Source: an uncultured Flavobacteriaceae bacterium
Lineage (GTDB): Bacteria; Bacteroidota; Bacteroidia; Flavobacteriales; Flavobacteriaceae
Assembly (NCBI GenBank): GCA_947502975.1
Contig: CANNBV010000001.1
Coordinates: 1,054,001-1,118,000 of the forward strand
Length of the DNA: 64,000 nt
Reading direction: 5' to 3'
In this document: positions 18,839 to 27,159 of the stretch, one piece after another
How the letters are laid out: every line of letters begins with the position of its first letter
How positions within the stretch are numbered: position 1 is the stretch's first letter
Notes under the pieces: model-generated
Database searches by the model: none
What the model saw: the letters and a program-made list of their open reading frames with translations, nothing else
What the model was told of the DNA's origin: nothing
Made by a program: the position numbers and the translations under genes

Positions 18839-19435
18839 CTAAACTTGAACATTTAGTTCTGCTATATAAGCTAAAACATCATCTTTACCTATTGACTTTG
18901 ACGATGATGTAATGAAATAATTTGGCATTTCCTCCCAAAACTCAAGCATTACTATTTTGTAATCAGTAACATGATTTTCAATAGCTTTTGGCTTTAATTT
19001 GTCTGCTTTTGTGAAGATAATTGAAAATGGAATATTATGTTCTCCTAGCCAATTCATAAACTCTAAATCTATAGGTTGAGGTTTGTGACGAATATCGACT
19101 AATACAAAAGCGGTAACTAATTGCTCTCGGTAGCTAAAATATTGAGTAATAAATTTTTGAAATGTTTTTTTAGAGCTTTTAGAAACCCGAGCATATCCAT
19201 ACCCTGGCAAATCTACGAGATGCCAGTTTTTATTAATTAGAAAATGATTAATTAACTGAGTTTTTCCTGGTTTGCCTGATGTTTTTGCTAGATTTTTTCG
19301 TCCAGTAAGCATGTTGATTAAAGAAGATTTTCCAACATTACTTCTGCCAATAAAAGCATACTCTGGTAAACTGCTTTTTGGGCATTTATCTACATCAGAA
19401 TTACTAACAACAAATTCAGCAGATTTAATTTTCAT
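18839..19435 (-). CDS. engB: Ribosome-biogenesis GTPase EngB (YihA/YsxC)
   Basis: An essential small GTPase that acts in late assembly of the large ribosomal subunit. The Walker A (G1) is GRSNVGKSSL near residues 31-40, G2/G3 are in GKPGKTQLINHF and VDLPGYGYARV, and G4 is TKADK near 142-146. The 198-aa length is typical. A short FPRRRES-type palindromic repeat lies in the gap just upstream of its start, and an alpha/beta-hydrolase gene lies beyond it on the same strand. Confidence 0.96.
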   Translation of the reverse strand: MKIKSAEFVVSNSDVDKCPKSSLPEYAFIGRSNVGKSSLINMLTGRKNLAKTSGKPGKTQLINHFLINKNWHLVDLPGYGYARVSKSSKKTFQKFITQYFSYREQLVTAFVLVDIRHKPQPIDLEFMNWLGEHNIPFSIIFTKADKLKPKAIENHVTDYKIVMLEFWEEMPNYFITSSSKSIGKDDVLAYIAELNVQV

Positions 19436-19444
19436 CGTTTTTTC

Positions 19445-19464
19445 ATTCCCACGGAGGCGAGAAT
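19445..19464. repeat. Short imperfect palindrome of the attccc-cggaggcg-gaat type
   Basis: Arms attccc and gagaat flank acggaggc, with one mismatch in the arms. Repeats of this kind are scattered through many bacterial genomes; when read through they encode FPRRRES. It lies between engB and the alpha/beta-hydrolase gene. Confidence 0.5.
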
Positions 19465-19502
19465 CTCTTATTTAGAACTTATTAGTTTTTTTATTCGGAA
19501 TT

Positions 19503-20282
19503 TTAAAACTCACGTTTAGTTAACCACGCATCCAAAATTTTATTAAATTCATCAGGATGTTCCATCATTGCAGCGTGTCCACATTTATCAATCCAATACA
19601 AATCAGAATCTGGTAACAATTCATGGAATTCTTCAGCAACTTCAGGTGGTGTAACATTATCATTTTTACCCCAAATTATACAAGTTGGTGTGTCCATTTT
19701 AGGTAAGTCCTTTGCCATATTATGGCGTATAGCACTTTTAGCAATGGCTAGGGTTTTAACTAATTTATTGCGGTCATTTACAGTAGCATAAACTTCATCT
19801 ACAATGTCTTTGGTGGCCACTTCAGGGTCGTAAAACACATCTTGTGCTTTCTTTTTAATCACTTCATAGTCACTTCGCTTAGTGTATCCACTACCCATAG
19901 CACTTTCATAAAGTCCAGAACTCCCAGTTATTATCAAACCTTTTACTTTTTCAGGATATAATTTTGTGTGATACAATCCAATATGTCCACCTAAGGAGTT
20001 ACCAAGTAGAATGACTTCTTTAAGCCCTTTAAATTCTATAAAGTCATGTAAATATTTTGCAAAACTTTTCACGTTAGTCTTTAAGAGAGACATGGTGTAA
20101 ATTGGTAATTCTGGAATTATAACTTTATAGCCTTTATGACTAAAAAAATGTTTTACAGCTTCAAAATTACTCAAGCCACCCATCAAACCATGTAAAACTA
20201 CAATAGGTGTACCTTCACCAACTTCTATATAACTGTAGTTTTTTTCTTTTCGTAAGCTATTCCCCATTAACTTTTTCTTCAT
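19503..20282 (-). CDS. Alpha/beta-fold hydrolase
   Basis: A cytoplasmic alpha/beta-hydrolase. The oxyanion segment VLHGLMGGLSNF is near residues 29-40, the nucleophile elbow is GNSLGGHIG, Asp is in WGKNDNVTPP, and the catalytic His is in DKCGHAAMMEHP near the C-terminus, giving a complete triad. I prefer the ATG at 20280-20282 (MKKKLMGNSL) because the six residues before it are not expected, although the frame extends to 20300. A relative of meta-cleavage-product hydrolases and similar esterases is possible; the substrate cannot be assigned. Confidence 0.85.
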   Translation of the reverse strand: MKKKLMGNSLRKEKNYSYIEVGEGTPIVVLHGLMGGLSNFEAVKHFFSHKGYKVIIPELPIYTMSLLKTNVKSFAKYLHDFIEFKGLKEVILLGNSLGGHIGLYHTKLYPEKVKGLIITGSSGLYESAMGSGYTKRSDYEVIKKKAQDVFYDPEVATKDIVDEVYATVNDRNKLVKTLAIAKSAIRHNMAKDLPKMDTPTCIIWGKNDNVTPPEVAEEFHELLPDSDLYWIDKCGHAAMMEHPDEFNKILDAWLTKREF

Positions 20283-20493
20283 CCGATTCGTTAAAAACAA
20301 ATATAGTTAAATCATTCATATTTCGAGAGTTTTAATTCTGCCTAAAAGATGCCTATTAAAAATCGCTGTTGTTAACAGCGGTTCATAAGTTGCTTCTCCA
20401 CTTTTTAATTCATTGATAATTAAAGTGAAAGGCCCTTTAGATGTCTTATAAATCGGATTAAAACCGCAATGATTTGAAAAATTATTAACAAAA

Positions 20494-20518
20494 GTGGTAG
20501 AAAGTGGTAAATGGTGGT
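20494..20518 (+). promoter_or_regulatory. MraZ operator: three GTGGT repeats at 10-base spacing
   Basis: GTGGT occurs at 20494, 20504 and 20514, each separated by five bases. MraZ is known to bind direct repeats of this G-rich pattern with 10-base period upstream of its own operon. It lies 50-75 bases before the mraZ start and just upstream of a candidate promoter. Confidence 0.8.
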
Positions 20519-20527
20519 AAATTTTGA

Positions 20528-20535
20528 TATATTTG
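20528..20535 (+). promoter_or_regulatory. Candidate Bacteroidetes -7 promoter element of the dcw operon
   Basis: TATATTTG matches the Bacteroidetes sigma-A -7 consensus TAnnTTTG. It lies 33 bases before the mraZ start codon and ten bases after the MraZ operator, so bound MraZ would cover the upstream promoter half. Confidence 0.55.
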
Positions 20536-20567
20536 AAACTTAAACACCAAAATCTGAATCGGTTATA

Positions 20568-21035
20568 GTGCATTCATTAATAGGAACATACAATTGTAAA
20601 GTTGACGCCAAGGGACGTATGATGATCCCTGCTGGTATGAAAAAGCAGTTGATGCCTATTTTGGATGATGGATTTGTGTTGAGACGTTCTGTGTTTCAAA
20701 AATGTTTGGAATTGTATCCAATGGCTGAATGGCAGTTACTGATGCAAAAAATGAACAAGCTGAACAGATTTAAGAAAAAGAATAACGATTTCATCAGAAG
20801 ATTTAGTGCTGGTGCGAGAATTATTGAGGTAGATGGAAATGGTAGATTGTTGATTCCAAAGGATTTAACAGTATTCGCTAATATTTCAAAAGACATTGTA
20901 ATCTCGCCTTCGATAAATATTATCGAAATATGGGATAAGGACTTATATGAGCAATCTATTGACGATGCTGCTCTGGATTTTGCTGATTTAGCTGAAGAAG
21001 TAATGGGGCAAGACGATAGTGACGATGTATCATAA
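20568..21035 (+). CDS. mraZ: Transcriptional regulator MraZ
   Basis: A DNA-binding repressor of the division and cell-wall operon, made of two AbrB-like MraZ domains. The N-terminal copy is IGTYNCKVDAKGRMMIPA (residues 4-21) and the second is GARIIEVDGNGRLLIPKDL near 80-100. The start codon is GTG at 20568; the protein is 155 aa. It is the first gene of the dcw cluster, preceded by its own predicted operator, and it overlaps rsmH. Auto-repression is inferred from the operator and from the known behaviour of the family. Confidence 0.96.
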   Translation: MHSLIGTYNCKVDAKGRMMIPAGMKKQLMPILDDGFVLRRSVFQKCLELYPMAEWQLLMQKMNKLNRFKKKNNDFIRRFSAGARIIEVDGNGRLLIPKDLTVFANISKDIVISPSINIIEIWDKDLYEQSIDDAALDFADLAEEVMGQDDSDDVS

Positions 21036-21918
21036 TCCAGTTTTATTAAAAGAAACCGTTGATGGTTTGGATGTAAAACCTGATGGTGTTTATGTAGATG
21101 TCACTTTTGGTGGTGGTGGTCACAGTCGGGAAATTCTAAGTAAGCTAGGAGAGAATGGAAGGCTTTTGGCTTTCGATCAAGATCTTGATGCTTTAGCAAA
21201 TAGTATAGATGATAAGAGATTTACGTTGATAAATGAAAATTTTAGATATGTAAAACGGTTTTTGAGATTTCACGGTGTAAAAGAGGTTGATGGGGTTTTA
21301 GCAGATTTTGGGGTGTCTTCTCATCAGTTTGATGTTGCGGAACGAGGATTTTCTACCAGGTTTGAAGCGAAACTAGATATGAGGATGAATCAACAAAATG
21401 AATTGTCTGCTTATCATGTGGTAAATGAGTATGAAGAGAACCGTCTTAAGCAAGTTTTGCTAGAATATGGAGAGTTAAGGTCGGCACCAGCTATGGCAAG
21501 AATGATTGTTGCTGAAAGGCAAAATGAACTGATTGTAACTAGTGATCAGTTGAAAAAGGTGTTGCGAAAGTTTTTGTCACCACGCCATGAGAATAAAATT
21601 TTGGCACAAATATATCAAGCTATACGTATTGAGGTGAATCAAGAAATAGAGGCGTTAAAGGAGTTTTTGCAGCAAACACCAGAAATTTTGAAACAAGGCG
21701 GGCGTTTGAGTTTTATATCCTATCACTCTCTGGAAGATAGATTGGTAAAGCGCTTTATAAGAAATGGATTGTTTGAAGGGGAGCCAGAGCGGGATATGTT
21801 TGGAAACTTTGAAGTGCCATTGAAAAAAGTGAATGGTTTAATAGTGCCAACACAAGATGAGATTAAGCTGAATAGTAGGGCTAGAAGTGCAAAATTAAGA
21901 ATAGCAGAGAAGCTTTAG
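21025..21918 (+). CDS. rsmH: 16S rRNA (cytosine-1402 N4)-methyltransferase RsmH
   Basis: An S-adenosylmethionine-dependent enzyme that methylates N4 of C1402 in 16S rRNA. Signatures are YHNPVLLKETVDGL at the N-terminus, the SAM site VDVTFGGGGHSREIL, GVLADFGVSSHQFD and the late SYHSLEDRLVKRF. I prefer the ATG at 21025 (MYHNPV), which matches the usual start of the family; an in-frame GTG lies two codons upstream at 21019. It overlaps mraZ by 11 bases, indicating translational coupling. The next gene, ftsL-like, is 150 bases away because a repetitive element intervenes. Confidence 0.95.
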   Translation: MYHNPVLLKETVDGLDVKPDGVYVDVTFGGGGHSREILSKLGENGRLLAFDQDLDALANSIDDKRFTLINENFRYVKRFLRFHGVKEVDGVLADFGVSSHQFDVAERGFSTRFEAKLDMRMNQQNELSAYHVVNEYEENRLKQVLLEYGELRSAPAMARMIVAERQNELIVTSDQLKKVLRKFLSPRHENKILAQIYQAIRIEVNQEIEALKEFLQQTPEILKQGGRLSFISYHSLEDRLVKRFIRNGLFEGEPERDMFGNFEVPLKKVNGLIVPTQDEIKLNSRARSAKLRIAEKL

Positions 21919-21940
21919 TAGATGCTGTTTTTGGCTGATA

Positions 21941-22029
21941 GACCCGCGTTAGGGATTGAACGGCATGTTTGAAATCCCCGACGAAGGAGGGATTGAGTAG
22001 TGAAAGCCTGATCCGAAAGGGGAACGCCC
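21941..22029 (+). ncRNA. Structured intergenic repetitive element of Bacteroidetes (cccgcgttagggat type)
   Basis: Begins gacccgcgttagggattga and ends ggaacgccca. GCGTT (21946-21950) pairs with AACGC (22023-22027) to close the element, and agggatt pairs with aatccc inside it. From memory, elements with these same ends (cccgcgttagggat at one end, aacgccc at the other, and agtgaaagcc inside) are common between genes in flavobacterial genomes. Its role is not known to me. Here it sits inside the dcw operon, so it is probably transcribed. Confidence 0.6.
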
Positions 22030-22068
22030 AAAATATAAAATAGAACTAGCTGAATTTGTGATAAAAAG

Positions 22069-22386
22069 ATGAAGAAAAACATCTATAACATTTTAAAAGG
22101 AACATTTCTGGTAAGTGACGATTCGTTTAAAAACTGGCGCATCATCATTTTTATTTCGGTTCTGGCTATTGTAATGATTGCGAGCTCGCACAGTGCGGAT
22201 GAAAAAGTACATGAGATTGCAAGATTGGAAAATGAGGTAAAAGAAATGCGATCTGCATTTGTGGATGGGCGATCTAGATTGATGAAATTGAAAATGGAAT
22301 CTGCGGTGGTGGCAAAAATGAAAGAAAAAGGGTTGGCGCCTTCTGTAATTCCGCCTAAAAAGATAAAAGTAAAAACACAAAATTAA
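22069..22386 (+). CDS. FtsL-like division protein
   Basis: A 105-residue bitopic membrane protein in the position of ftsL, between rsmH and ftsI. It has a cytoplasmic N-terminus, one membrane helix (about 25-41, IIIFISVLAIVMIASSH), then a coiled-coil-like periplasmic segment rich in Glu/Lys/Leu (HEIARLENEVKEMRSAF). Sequence conservation with E. coli FtsL is too weak to see by eye, so the call rests on topology and gene order. It ends 4 bases before the ftsI start. Confidence 0.85.
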   Translation: MKKNIYNILKGTFLVSDDSFKNWRIIIFISVLAIVMIASSHSADEKVHEIARLENEVKEMRSAFVDGRSRLMKLKMESAVVAKMKEKGLAPSVIPPKKIKVKTQN

Positions 22387-22390
22387 AACT

Positions 22391-24403
22391 TTGGCAGTAA
22401 GCGAAAAGCACATATTAAACCGATTGTATTTCATAGCTGTATGCATGTTCCTTTTTGGTATTGCTGTTATGGTGAAGTTGGGTAATATTCAGTTTGTGCA
22501 AGGTGATGAGTATCGTGCCAAAGCAGAGGAGCGCATTGTAAAAGACTTTGTGATTCCTGCTAATCGTGGTAATGTGTATTCGGTTAACGGGAATTTATTG
22601 GCGACTTCAATCCCTAAATATGATATCCGTTTTGATGCTTTAACACCAAACACTTCAATTTTTGAAGATAACATAAAGTCGCTTTGTGATTCTTTAGCAA
22701 AGTTTCCTGGTAAAAAAACATCATCTCAATACCAAAGCTTGATTAGAAAGGCTAGAGCTAATAAAAACAGATATTTTCTGTTGGCTAAAAATATGGGGTA
22801 TTCTGAATATATGAGAATGCGAACCTTTCCTTTGCTGAAGATGAGTCCGTTTAAAGGTGGCTTAATTGTAGAGCAAAATACAAAACGAGAGCATCCAATG
22901 GGTGGTATTGCGCAGCGTACCATTGGGTATGAACGTATTGATGAGCAAGGAAATGTGACACGTCCGGGAATAGATGGTGCTTTTGGAGTGAAGTATTTAA
23001 GGGGAAAAGATGGGAAACATGCAAAACAGCAGATAGGGAAGAATCAATGGAAACCAATAAGTGACAATACTAAAATTGAACCTCAGGATGGTCTAGATGT
23101 TTACACGACAATAGATGTTAATATTCAGGATATAGCACATCATGCGTTGTTGAATCAGTTAGAAAAGTATAAGGCAGATCATGGTTGTGCTGTGGTTATG
23201 GAGGTCGAAACAGGTGAAATAAGAGCTATTGTTAATTTGGGGCGAAATACAGAAGGGAACTATTACGAACGTAGGAATTATGCGGTTTGGGAAACACATG
23301 AACCTGGTTCTACATTTAAGCTGATGGCGCTGGCTGCTGGTTTTGAAGATAAAGTTATAGATACAAGTGATATTGTTGATACTAATAATGGTAGAATTGT
23401 TTTTTATGGTAAACCTGTTGAAGATTCTAATCATAGAGGCTATGGTGAAATATCAATTTCAAAAGCGTTTGAAGTTTCTTCTAATACTGGAATTGTACGT
23501 GCGATATATGATGCTTACAAGGATAAACCTGAAAAATTTGTAGATAGGTTATATAATATGAACTTGAATGATAGCCTGAATTTACCAATTATTGGAGAGG
23601 GAAGGGCTATCATCCCAGACCCAAGAATAAAAAATAAACGTTGGAGTGGTATTGCTCTGCCTTGGATGGCTTTTGGGTATGGTGTGTCTTTTACGCCTTT
23701 GCAAACATTAACATTTTACAATGCAGTGGCGAATGATGGTGTGATGGTGAAGCCTCGATTTTTAAGAGAGGTTAAAGAGTTTGATAAAACCATCGAGCCG
23801 TTTGAGAAGGAAGTGATTAATAAACAAATTTGCTCGAAGGAAACTATTGGTAAACTTCAGCAGTTATTAAAAAATGTAGTAGAGAAGAAACATGGTACAG
23901 GGCATAGGTTATATTCTAAAACCTTTTCTATGGCCGGAAAAACAGGTACTTGTCAAAAAGACTATAGAGATAAAGAAAAGCTGAATTACATTTCTTCGTT
24001 TGCAGGCTTTTTTCCTGCTGAAAACCCTAAATACTCGTGTATTGTAGTGATTCATGAACCAGATAAAGAAGTTGGTTATTATGGTGCTGACGTTTCGGGT
24101 CCTGTTTTTAAAAGTATAGCACAAAAAATATTTACAGATACGCCTCTTATAGAAGAAGTAGAATCCTTAGAAGTGAAACATGCTGCCGTTGAACAGCAAT
24201 TTGAAAACTATTACAATACAGCGCAAACTTACAAAACCATAATGCCTAATGTAGTTGGATTACCTGCTATGGATGCTGTAGCGTTACTTGAAAATATGGG
24301 GTTAAAGGTGAGTTTTAAAGGCGCTGGTCTGGTGAAAAAGCAGTCAGTTGCCAAGGGGCAAAAAGTGAAAAAGAATCAAAATATTGTTTTAGAAATTTCG
24401 TGA
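22391..24403 (+). CDS. ftsI: Penicillin-binding protein, division transpeptidase with PASTA domain
   Basis: A septal peptidoglycan DD-transpeptidase (class B PBP). A single N-terminal helix (about 12-30) anchors it in the inner membrane. The PBP dimer domain follows (about 50-220). The catalytic motifs are Ser307-Thr-Phe-Lys310 in EPGSTFKLM, an SSN triad in EVSSNTGIV, and KTG in AGKTGTCQ. A PASTA domain occupies about 615-670 (MPNVVGLPAMDAVALLE). The start is TTG at 22391, four bases after the ftsL-like stop. Its last four bases overlap the murE GTG start. In Bacteroidetes, FtsI commonly carries the PASTA domain. Confidence 0.94.
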   Translation: MAVSEKHILNRLYFIAVCMFLFGIAVMVKLGNIQFVQGDEYRAKAEERIVKDFVIPANRGNVYSVNGNLLATSIPKYDIRFDALTPNTSIFEDNIKSLCDSLAKFPGKKTSSQYQSLIRKARANKNRYFLLAKNMGYSEYMRMRTFPLLKMSPFKGGLIVEQNTKREHPMGGIAQRTIGYERIDEQGNVTRPGIDGAFGVKYLRGKDGKHAKQQIGKNQWKPISDNTKIEPQDGLDVYTTIDVNIQDIAHHALLNQLEKYKADHGCAVVMEVETGEIRAIVNLGRNTEGNYYERRNYAVWETHEPGSTFKLMALAAGFEDKVIDTSDIVDTNNGRIVFYGKPVEDSNHRGYGEISISKAFEVSSNTGIVRAIYDAYKDKPEKFVDRLYNMNLNDSLNLPIIGEGRAIIPDPRIKNKRWSGIALPWMAFGYGVSFTPLQTLTFYNAVANDGVMVKPRFLREVKEFDKTIEPFEKEVINKQICSKETIGKLQQLLKNVVEKKHGTGHRLYSKTFSMAGKTGTCQKDYRDKEKLNYISSFAGFFPAENPKYSCIVVIHEPDKEVGYYGADVSGPVFKSIAQKIFTDTPLIEEVESLEVKHAAVEQQFENYYNTAQTYKTIMPNVVGLPAMDAVALLENMGLKVSFKGAGLVKKQSVAKGQKVKKNQNIVLEIS

Positions 24404-25863
24404 GTATACTAAAAGACATATTGTATAAGGTTAATATTAATGCTGTTGTTGGGAGTACAAATATTTCTGTAAATGCTATTGATTTTGATTCAAGAAATAT
24501 AGTAGAAAACGATGTGTTTGTCGCTATTAAAGGCACACTAACAGATGGTCATAACTATATAGATGTCGCTATAAAACAAGGTGCAAAAGCTATAATATGT
24601 GAAACTTTGCCTACTGATTTAATTGATGGTATAACTTATATAGAGGTTAATAGCTCAAACAAAGCACTAGCAATAATGGCTTCAAATTATTTCGACTCCC
24701 CATCGGATAATTTGAAGCTTGTTGGTGTGACAGGGACTAATGGTAAAACAACAGTTACCACATTGTTATATCAGTTGTTTAAAAATGCAGGGTACAAAGT
24801 AGGGTTGCTTTCAACAGTGAAAATTTTGGTTGATGATGTCGAATATAAAGCAACGCATACAACACCAGATTCAATTACTATTAATAAGTATTTGAAGATG
24901 ATGAATGAAGCAGGTGTAGAATTCTGTTTCATGGAAGTAAGTTCTCATGGTATTCATCAAAGTAGAGCTGAAGGATTACGATTTGAAGGTGGTGTATTTA
25001 CAAATTTATCACATGATCATTTAGATTATCACAAGACGTTTGCTGAATATCGTGATGTTAAAAAATCATTTTTTGATGGTTTAGGAAAGCATGCATTTGC
25101 ACTATCTAATACTGATGATAAGAACGGATTAGTGATGTTGCAAAATACAGCAGCAAAAAAATATACGTATGCGCTTAAGGGGTATTCAGATTATAAGGCC
25201 CAAATTTTAGAAAATGAGTTTAGTGGTTTATTACTTTCTATTGATGGAAGTGAAGTATGGACACGTCTTATCGGAAATTTTAACGCCTACAATGTTTTAG
25301 CAATTTATGCAACAGCAGAATTGTTAGGTCTAGAGAAAGTTGAAATTTTAAGATTGATTAGTGAGTTGCAAAGCGTTAGCGGGCGCTTTCAATATTTAGT
25401 TTCTGATGAAAAAATTACAGCTATTGTTGACTATGCGCATACACCTGATGCATTAAAAAATGTATTAGAAACTATTAACAGCATTCGAACTAAAAACGAA
25501 GCATTAATCACAGTAGTGGGTTGTGGAGGTGATCGCGATAAAACAAAGCGACCTAAAATGGCACATATAGCTTCAGAATTGAGCACTAAAGTGATTTTTA
25601 CAAGTGATAATCCAAGAAGTGAAGTTCCAGAAGCTATTATCGAGGATATGGAAAAAGGTGTAGAGCCTCAAAACTTTAAAAAAACATTGTCCATTGTTGA
25701 TAGAAAACAAGCGATTAAAACTGCTTGTCAGTTAGCAGAAGCGAATGATATCATTGTAATTGCTGGAAAAGGACATGAGACGTATCAAGAAATTAAAGGA
25801 GAACGATTTGATTTTGATGATTTTAAAACCGTTCAAGAATTATTAAAACAGTTGCAAAAGTAA
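24400..25863 (+). CDS. murE: UDP-MurNAc-L-Ala-D-Glu:meso-DAP ligase MurE
   Basis: A cytoplasmic ligase that adds the third amino acid to the peptidoglycan precursor. The ATP-binding loop is GVTGTNGKTTVTTLL near residues 108-122, FMEVSSHGIHQSR carries the family signature, and DNPR in TSDNPRSEVPE is the motif that selects meso-diaminopimelate over lysine. Length 487 aa. The start is GTG at 24400, overlapping the ftsI stop (gtga). Followed by mraY after 53 bases. Confidence 0.96.
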   Translation: MSILKDILYKVNINAVVGSTNISVNAIDFDSRNIVENDVFVAIKGTLTDGHNYIDVAIKQGAKAIICETLPTDLIDGITYIEVNSSNKALAIMASNYFDSPSDNLKLVGVTGTNGKTTVTTLLYQLFKNAGYKVGLLSTVKILVDDVEYKATHTTPDSITINKYLKMMNEAGVEFCFMEVSSHGIHQSRAEGLRFEGGVFTNLSHDHLDYHKTFAEYRDVKKSFFDGLGKHAFALSNTDDKNGLVMLQNTAAKKYTYALKGYSDYKAQILENEFSGLLLSIDGSEVWTRLIGNFNAYNVLAIYATAELLGLEKVEILRLISELQSVSGRFQYLVSDEKITAIVDYAHTPDALKNVLETINSIRTKNEALITVVGCGGDRDKTKRPKMAHIASELSTKVIFTSDNPRSEVPEAIIEDMEKGVEPQNFKKTLSIVDRKQAIKTACQLAEANDIIVIAGKGHETYQEIKGERFDFDDFKTVQELLKQLQK

Positions 25864-25916
25864 ATACCATTCAGACACTGAACTTGTTTAAGTGTAAGAA
25901 TCTCAAATAAAGATAG

Positions 25917-27158
25917 ATGTTATACTACCTATTTGAATATTTAGAAAAAGAGTTTCAGTTTCCTGGAGCATCGCTTTTTGGTTTTTTAACCTTTAGAGGT
26001 GCCTTGGCAATGATTCTGTCATTGTTGATTTCAACAATTTATGGAAAACGTATTATCCGTTTTTTACAGAAGAAGCAAATGGGGGAAACCATTAGAGATT
26101 TGGGTCTTGCTGGTCAAGCAGAAAAGGCAGGTACGCCAACTATGGGAGGTATTATTATCATTTTAGCAACGTTAATCCCTGTATTTCTATTAGCAAAATT
26201 AGAGAATGTATACATCATATTATTGATAGTAACCACAGTTTGGATGGGTATAATTGGGTTTCTAGATGATTATATCAAAAAATTTAAAAATGATAAAGAA
26301 GGATTAAAAGGGCGTTTTAAAGTGCTGGGGCAAATTGGCTTAGGGCTTATTGTAGGATTGACGTTGTATCTTAATGATGGTGTTACCATAAAAGAGCAAC
26401 TCCCAGAAGTAGAACAGCAAGTTTTATTAGAAAAGAACCCGAATTTACCTGTAAGTCAGCTGTTTGGAAAAGAGCATCAGTCTACTAAAACCACAATACC
26501 ATTCGTGAAAAACAACGAGTTTGATTATGCTAATCTTATTACATGGATAAGTGAAGATTTAGCCGATTATGCTTGGGTAATCTTTGTTTTAGTCTCAATA
26601 TTTATAATAACTGCTGTATCAAATGGAGCAAACCTTACTGATGGTATAGATGGCCTAGCAGCAGGGACTTCTGCAATAATAGTATTGACTTTAGGGATTT
26701 TTGCTTGGGTTTCTGGTAATATCGTTTTTTCAGATTACCTCAATATTATGTACATCCCCAGAGTAGAAGAAATTACGATTTATATAGCTGCTTTTGTGGG
26801 CGCTCTAATTGGGTTTTTATGGTACAATACGTTTCCTGCTCAGGTATTTATGGGAGATACGGGGAGCTTAACAATTGGTGGTATTATAGCGGTTATAGCC
26901 ATTGCTGTTAGAAAAGAATGGTTGATTCCTGTATTGTGTGGAATTTTTCTTGCTGAAAATTTATCTGTAGTCATGCAGGTGAGTTGGTTTAAATACACAA
27001 AAAAGAAATACGGTGAAGGACGGCGCATTTTCAAAATGTCTCCTTTGCATCATCATTATCAAAAATTAGGATATCACGAGAGCAAAATTGTTACAAGATT
27101 TTGGATTGTGGGTATCCTACTCGCTATCATTTCAATAGTAACATTGAAAATTAGATAG
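25917..27158 (+). CDS. mraY: Phospho-MurNAc-pentapeptide transferase MraY
   Basis: An integral membrane enzyme that transfers phospho-MurNAc-pentapeptide to undecaprenyl phosphate, forming lipid I. The active-site Asp pair is in GFLDDYIKK, with [20 protein letters not shown] and the cytoplasmic [11 protein letters not shown] near the C-terminus. Ten or so helices are visible. At 413 aa it is longer than proteobacterial forms because of a loop of about 60 residues (near 155-215, including [15 protein letters not shown]), a feature I associate with Bacteroidetes. It ends one base before murD. Confidence 0.96.
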   Translation: MLYYLFEYLEKEFQFPGASLFGFLTFRGALAMILSLLISTIYGKRIIRFLQKKQMGETIRDLGLAGQAEKAGTPTMGGIIIILATLIPVFLLAKLENVYIILLIVTTVWMGIIGFLDDYIKKFKNDKEGLKGRFKVLGQIGLGLIVGLTLYLNDGVTIKEQLPEVEQQVLLEKNPNLPVSQLFGKEHQSTKTTIPFVKNNEFDYANLITWISEDLADYAWVIFVLVSIFIITAVSNGANLTDGIDGLAAGTSAIIVLTLGIFAWVSGNIVFSDYLNIMYIPRVEEITIYIAAFVGALIGFLWYNTFPAQVFMGDTGSLTIGGIIAVIAIAVRKEWLIPVLCGIFLAENLSVVMQVSWFKYTKKKYGEGRRIFKMSPLHHHYQKLGYHESKIVTRFWIVGILLAIISIVTLKIR

Positions 27159-27159
27159 C

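Noticed and set aside
20316-20573. An 85-codon minus-strand frame just upstream of mraZ
   Set aside because: It covers the MraZ operator and the promoter, has no recognisable motif, and its composition looks random. I treat it as a regulatory region.
23159-23434. A 91-codon minus-strand frame inside ftsI
   Set aside because: It lies entirely opposite a well-conserved transpeptidase domain.
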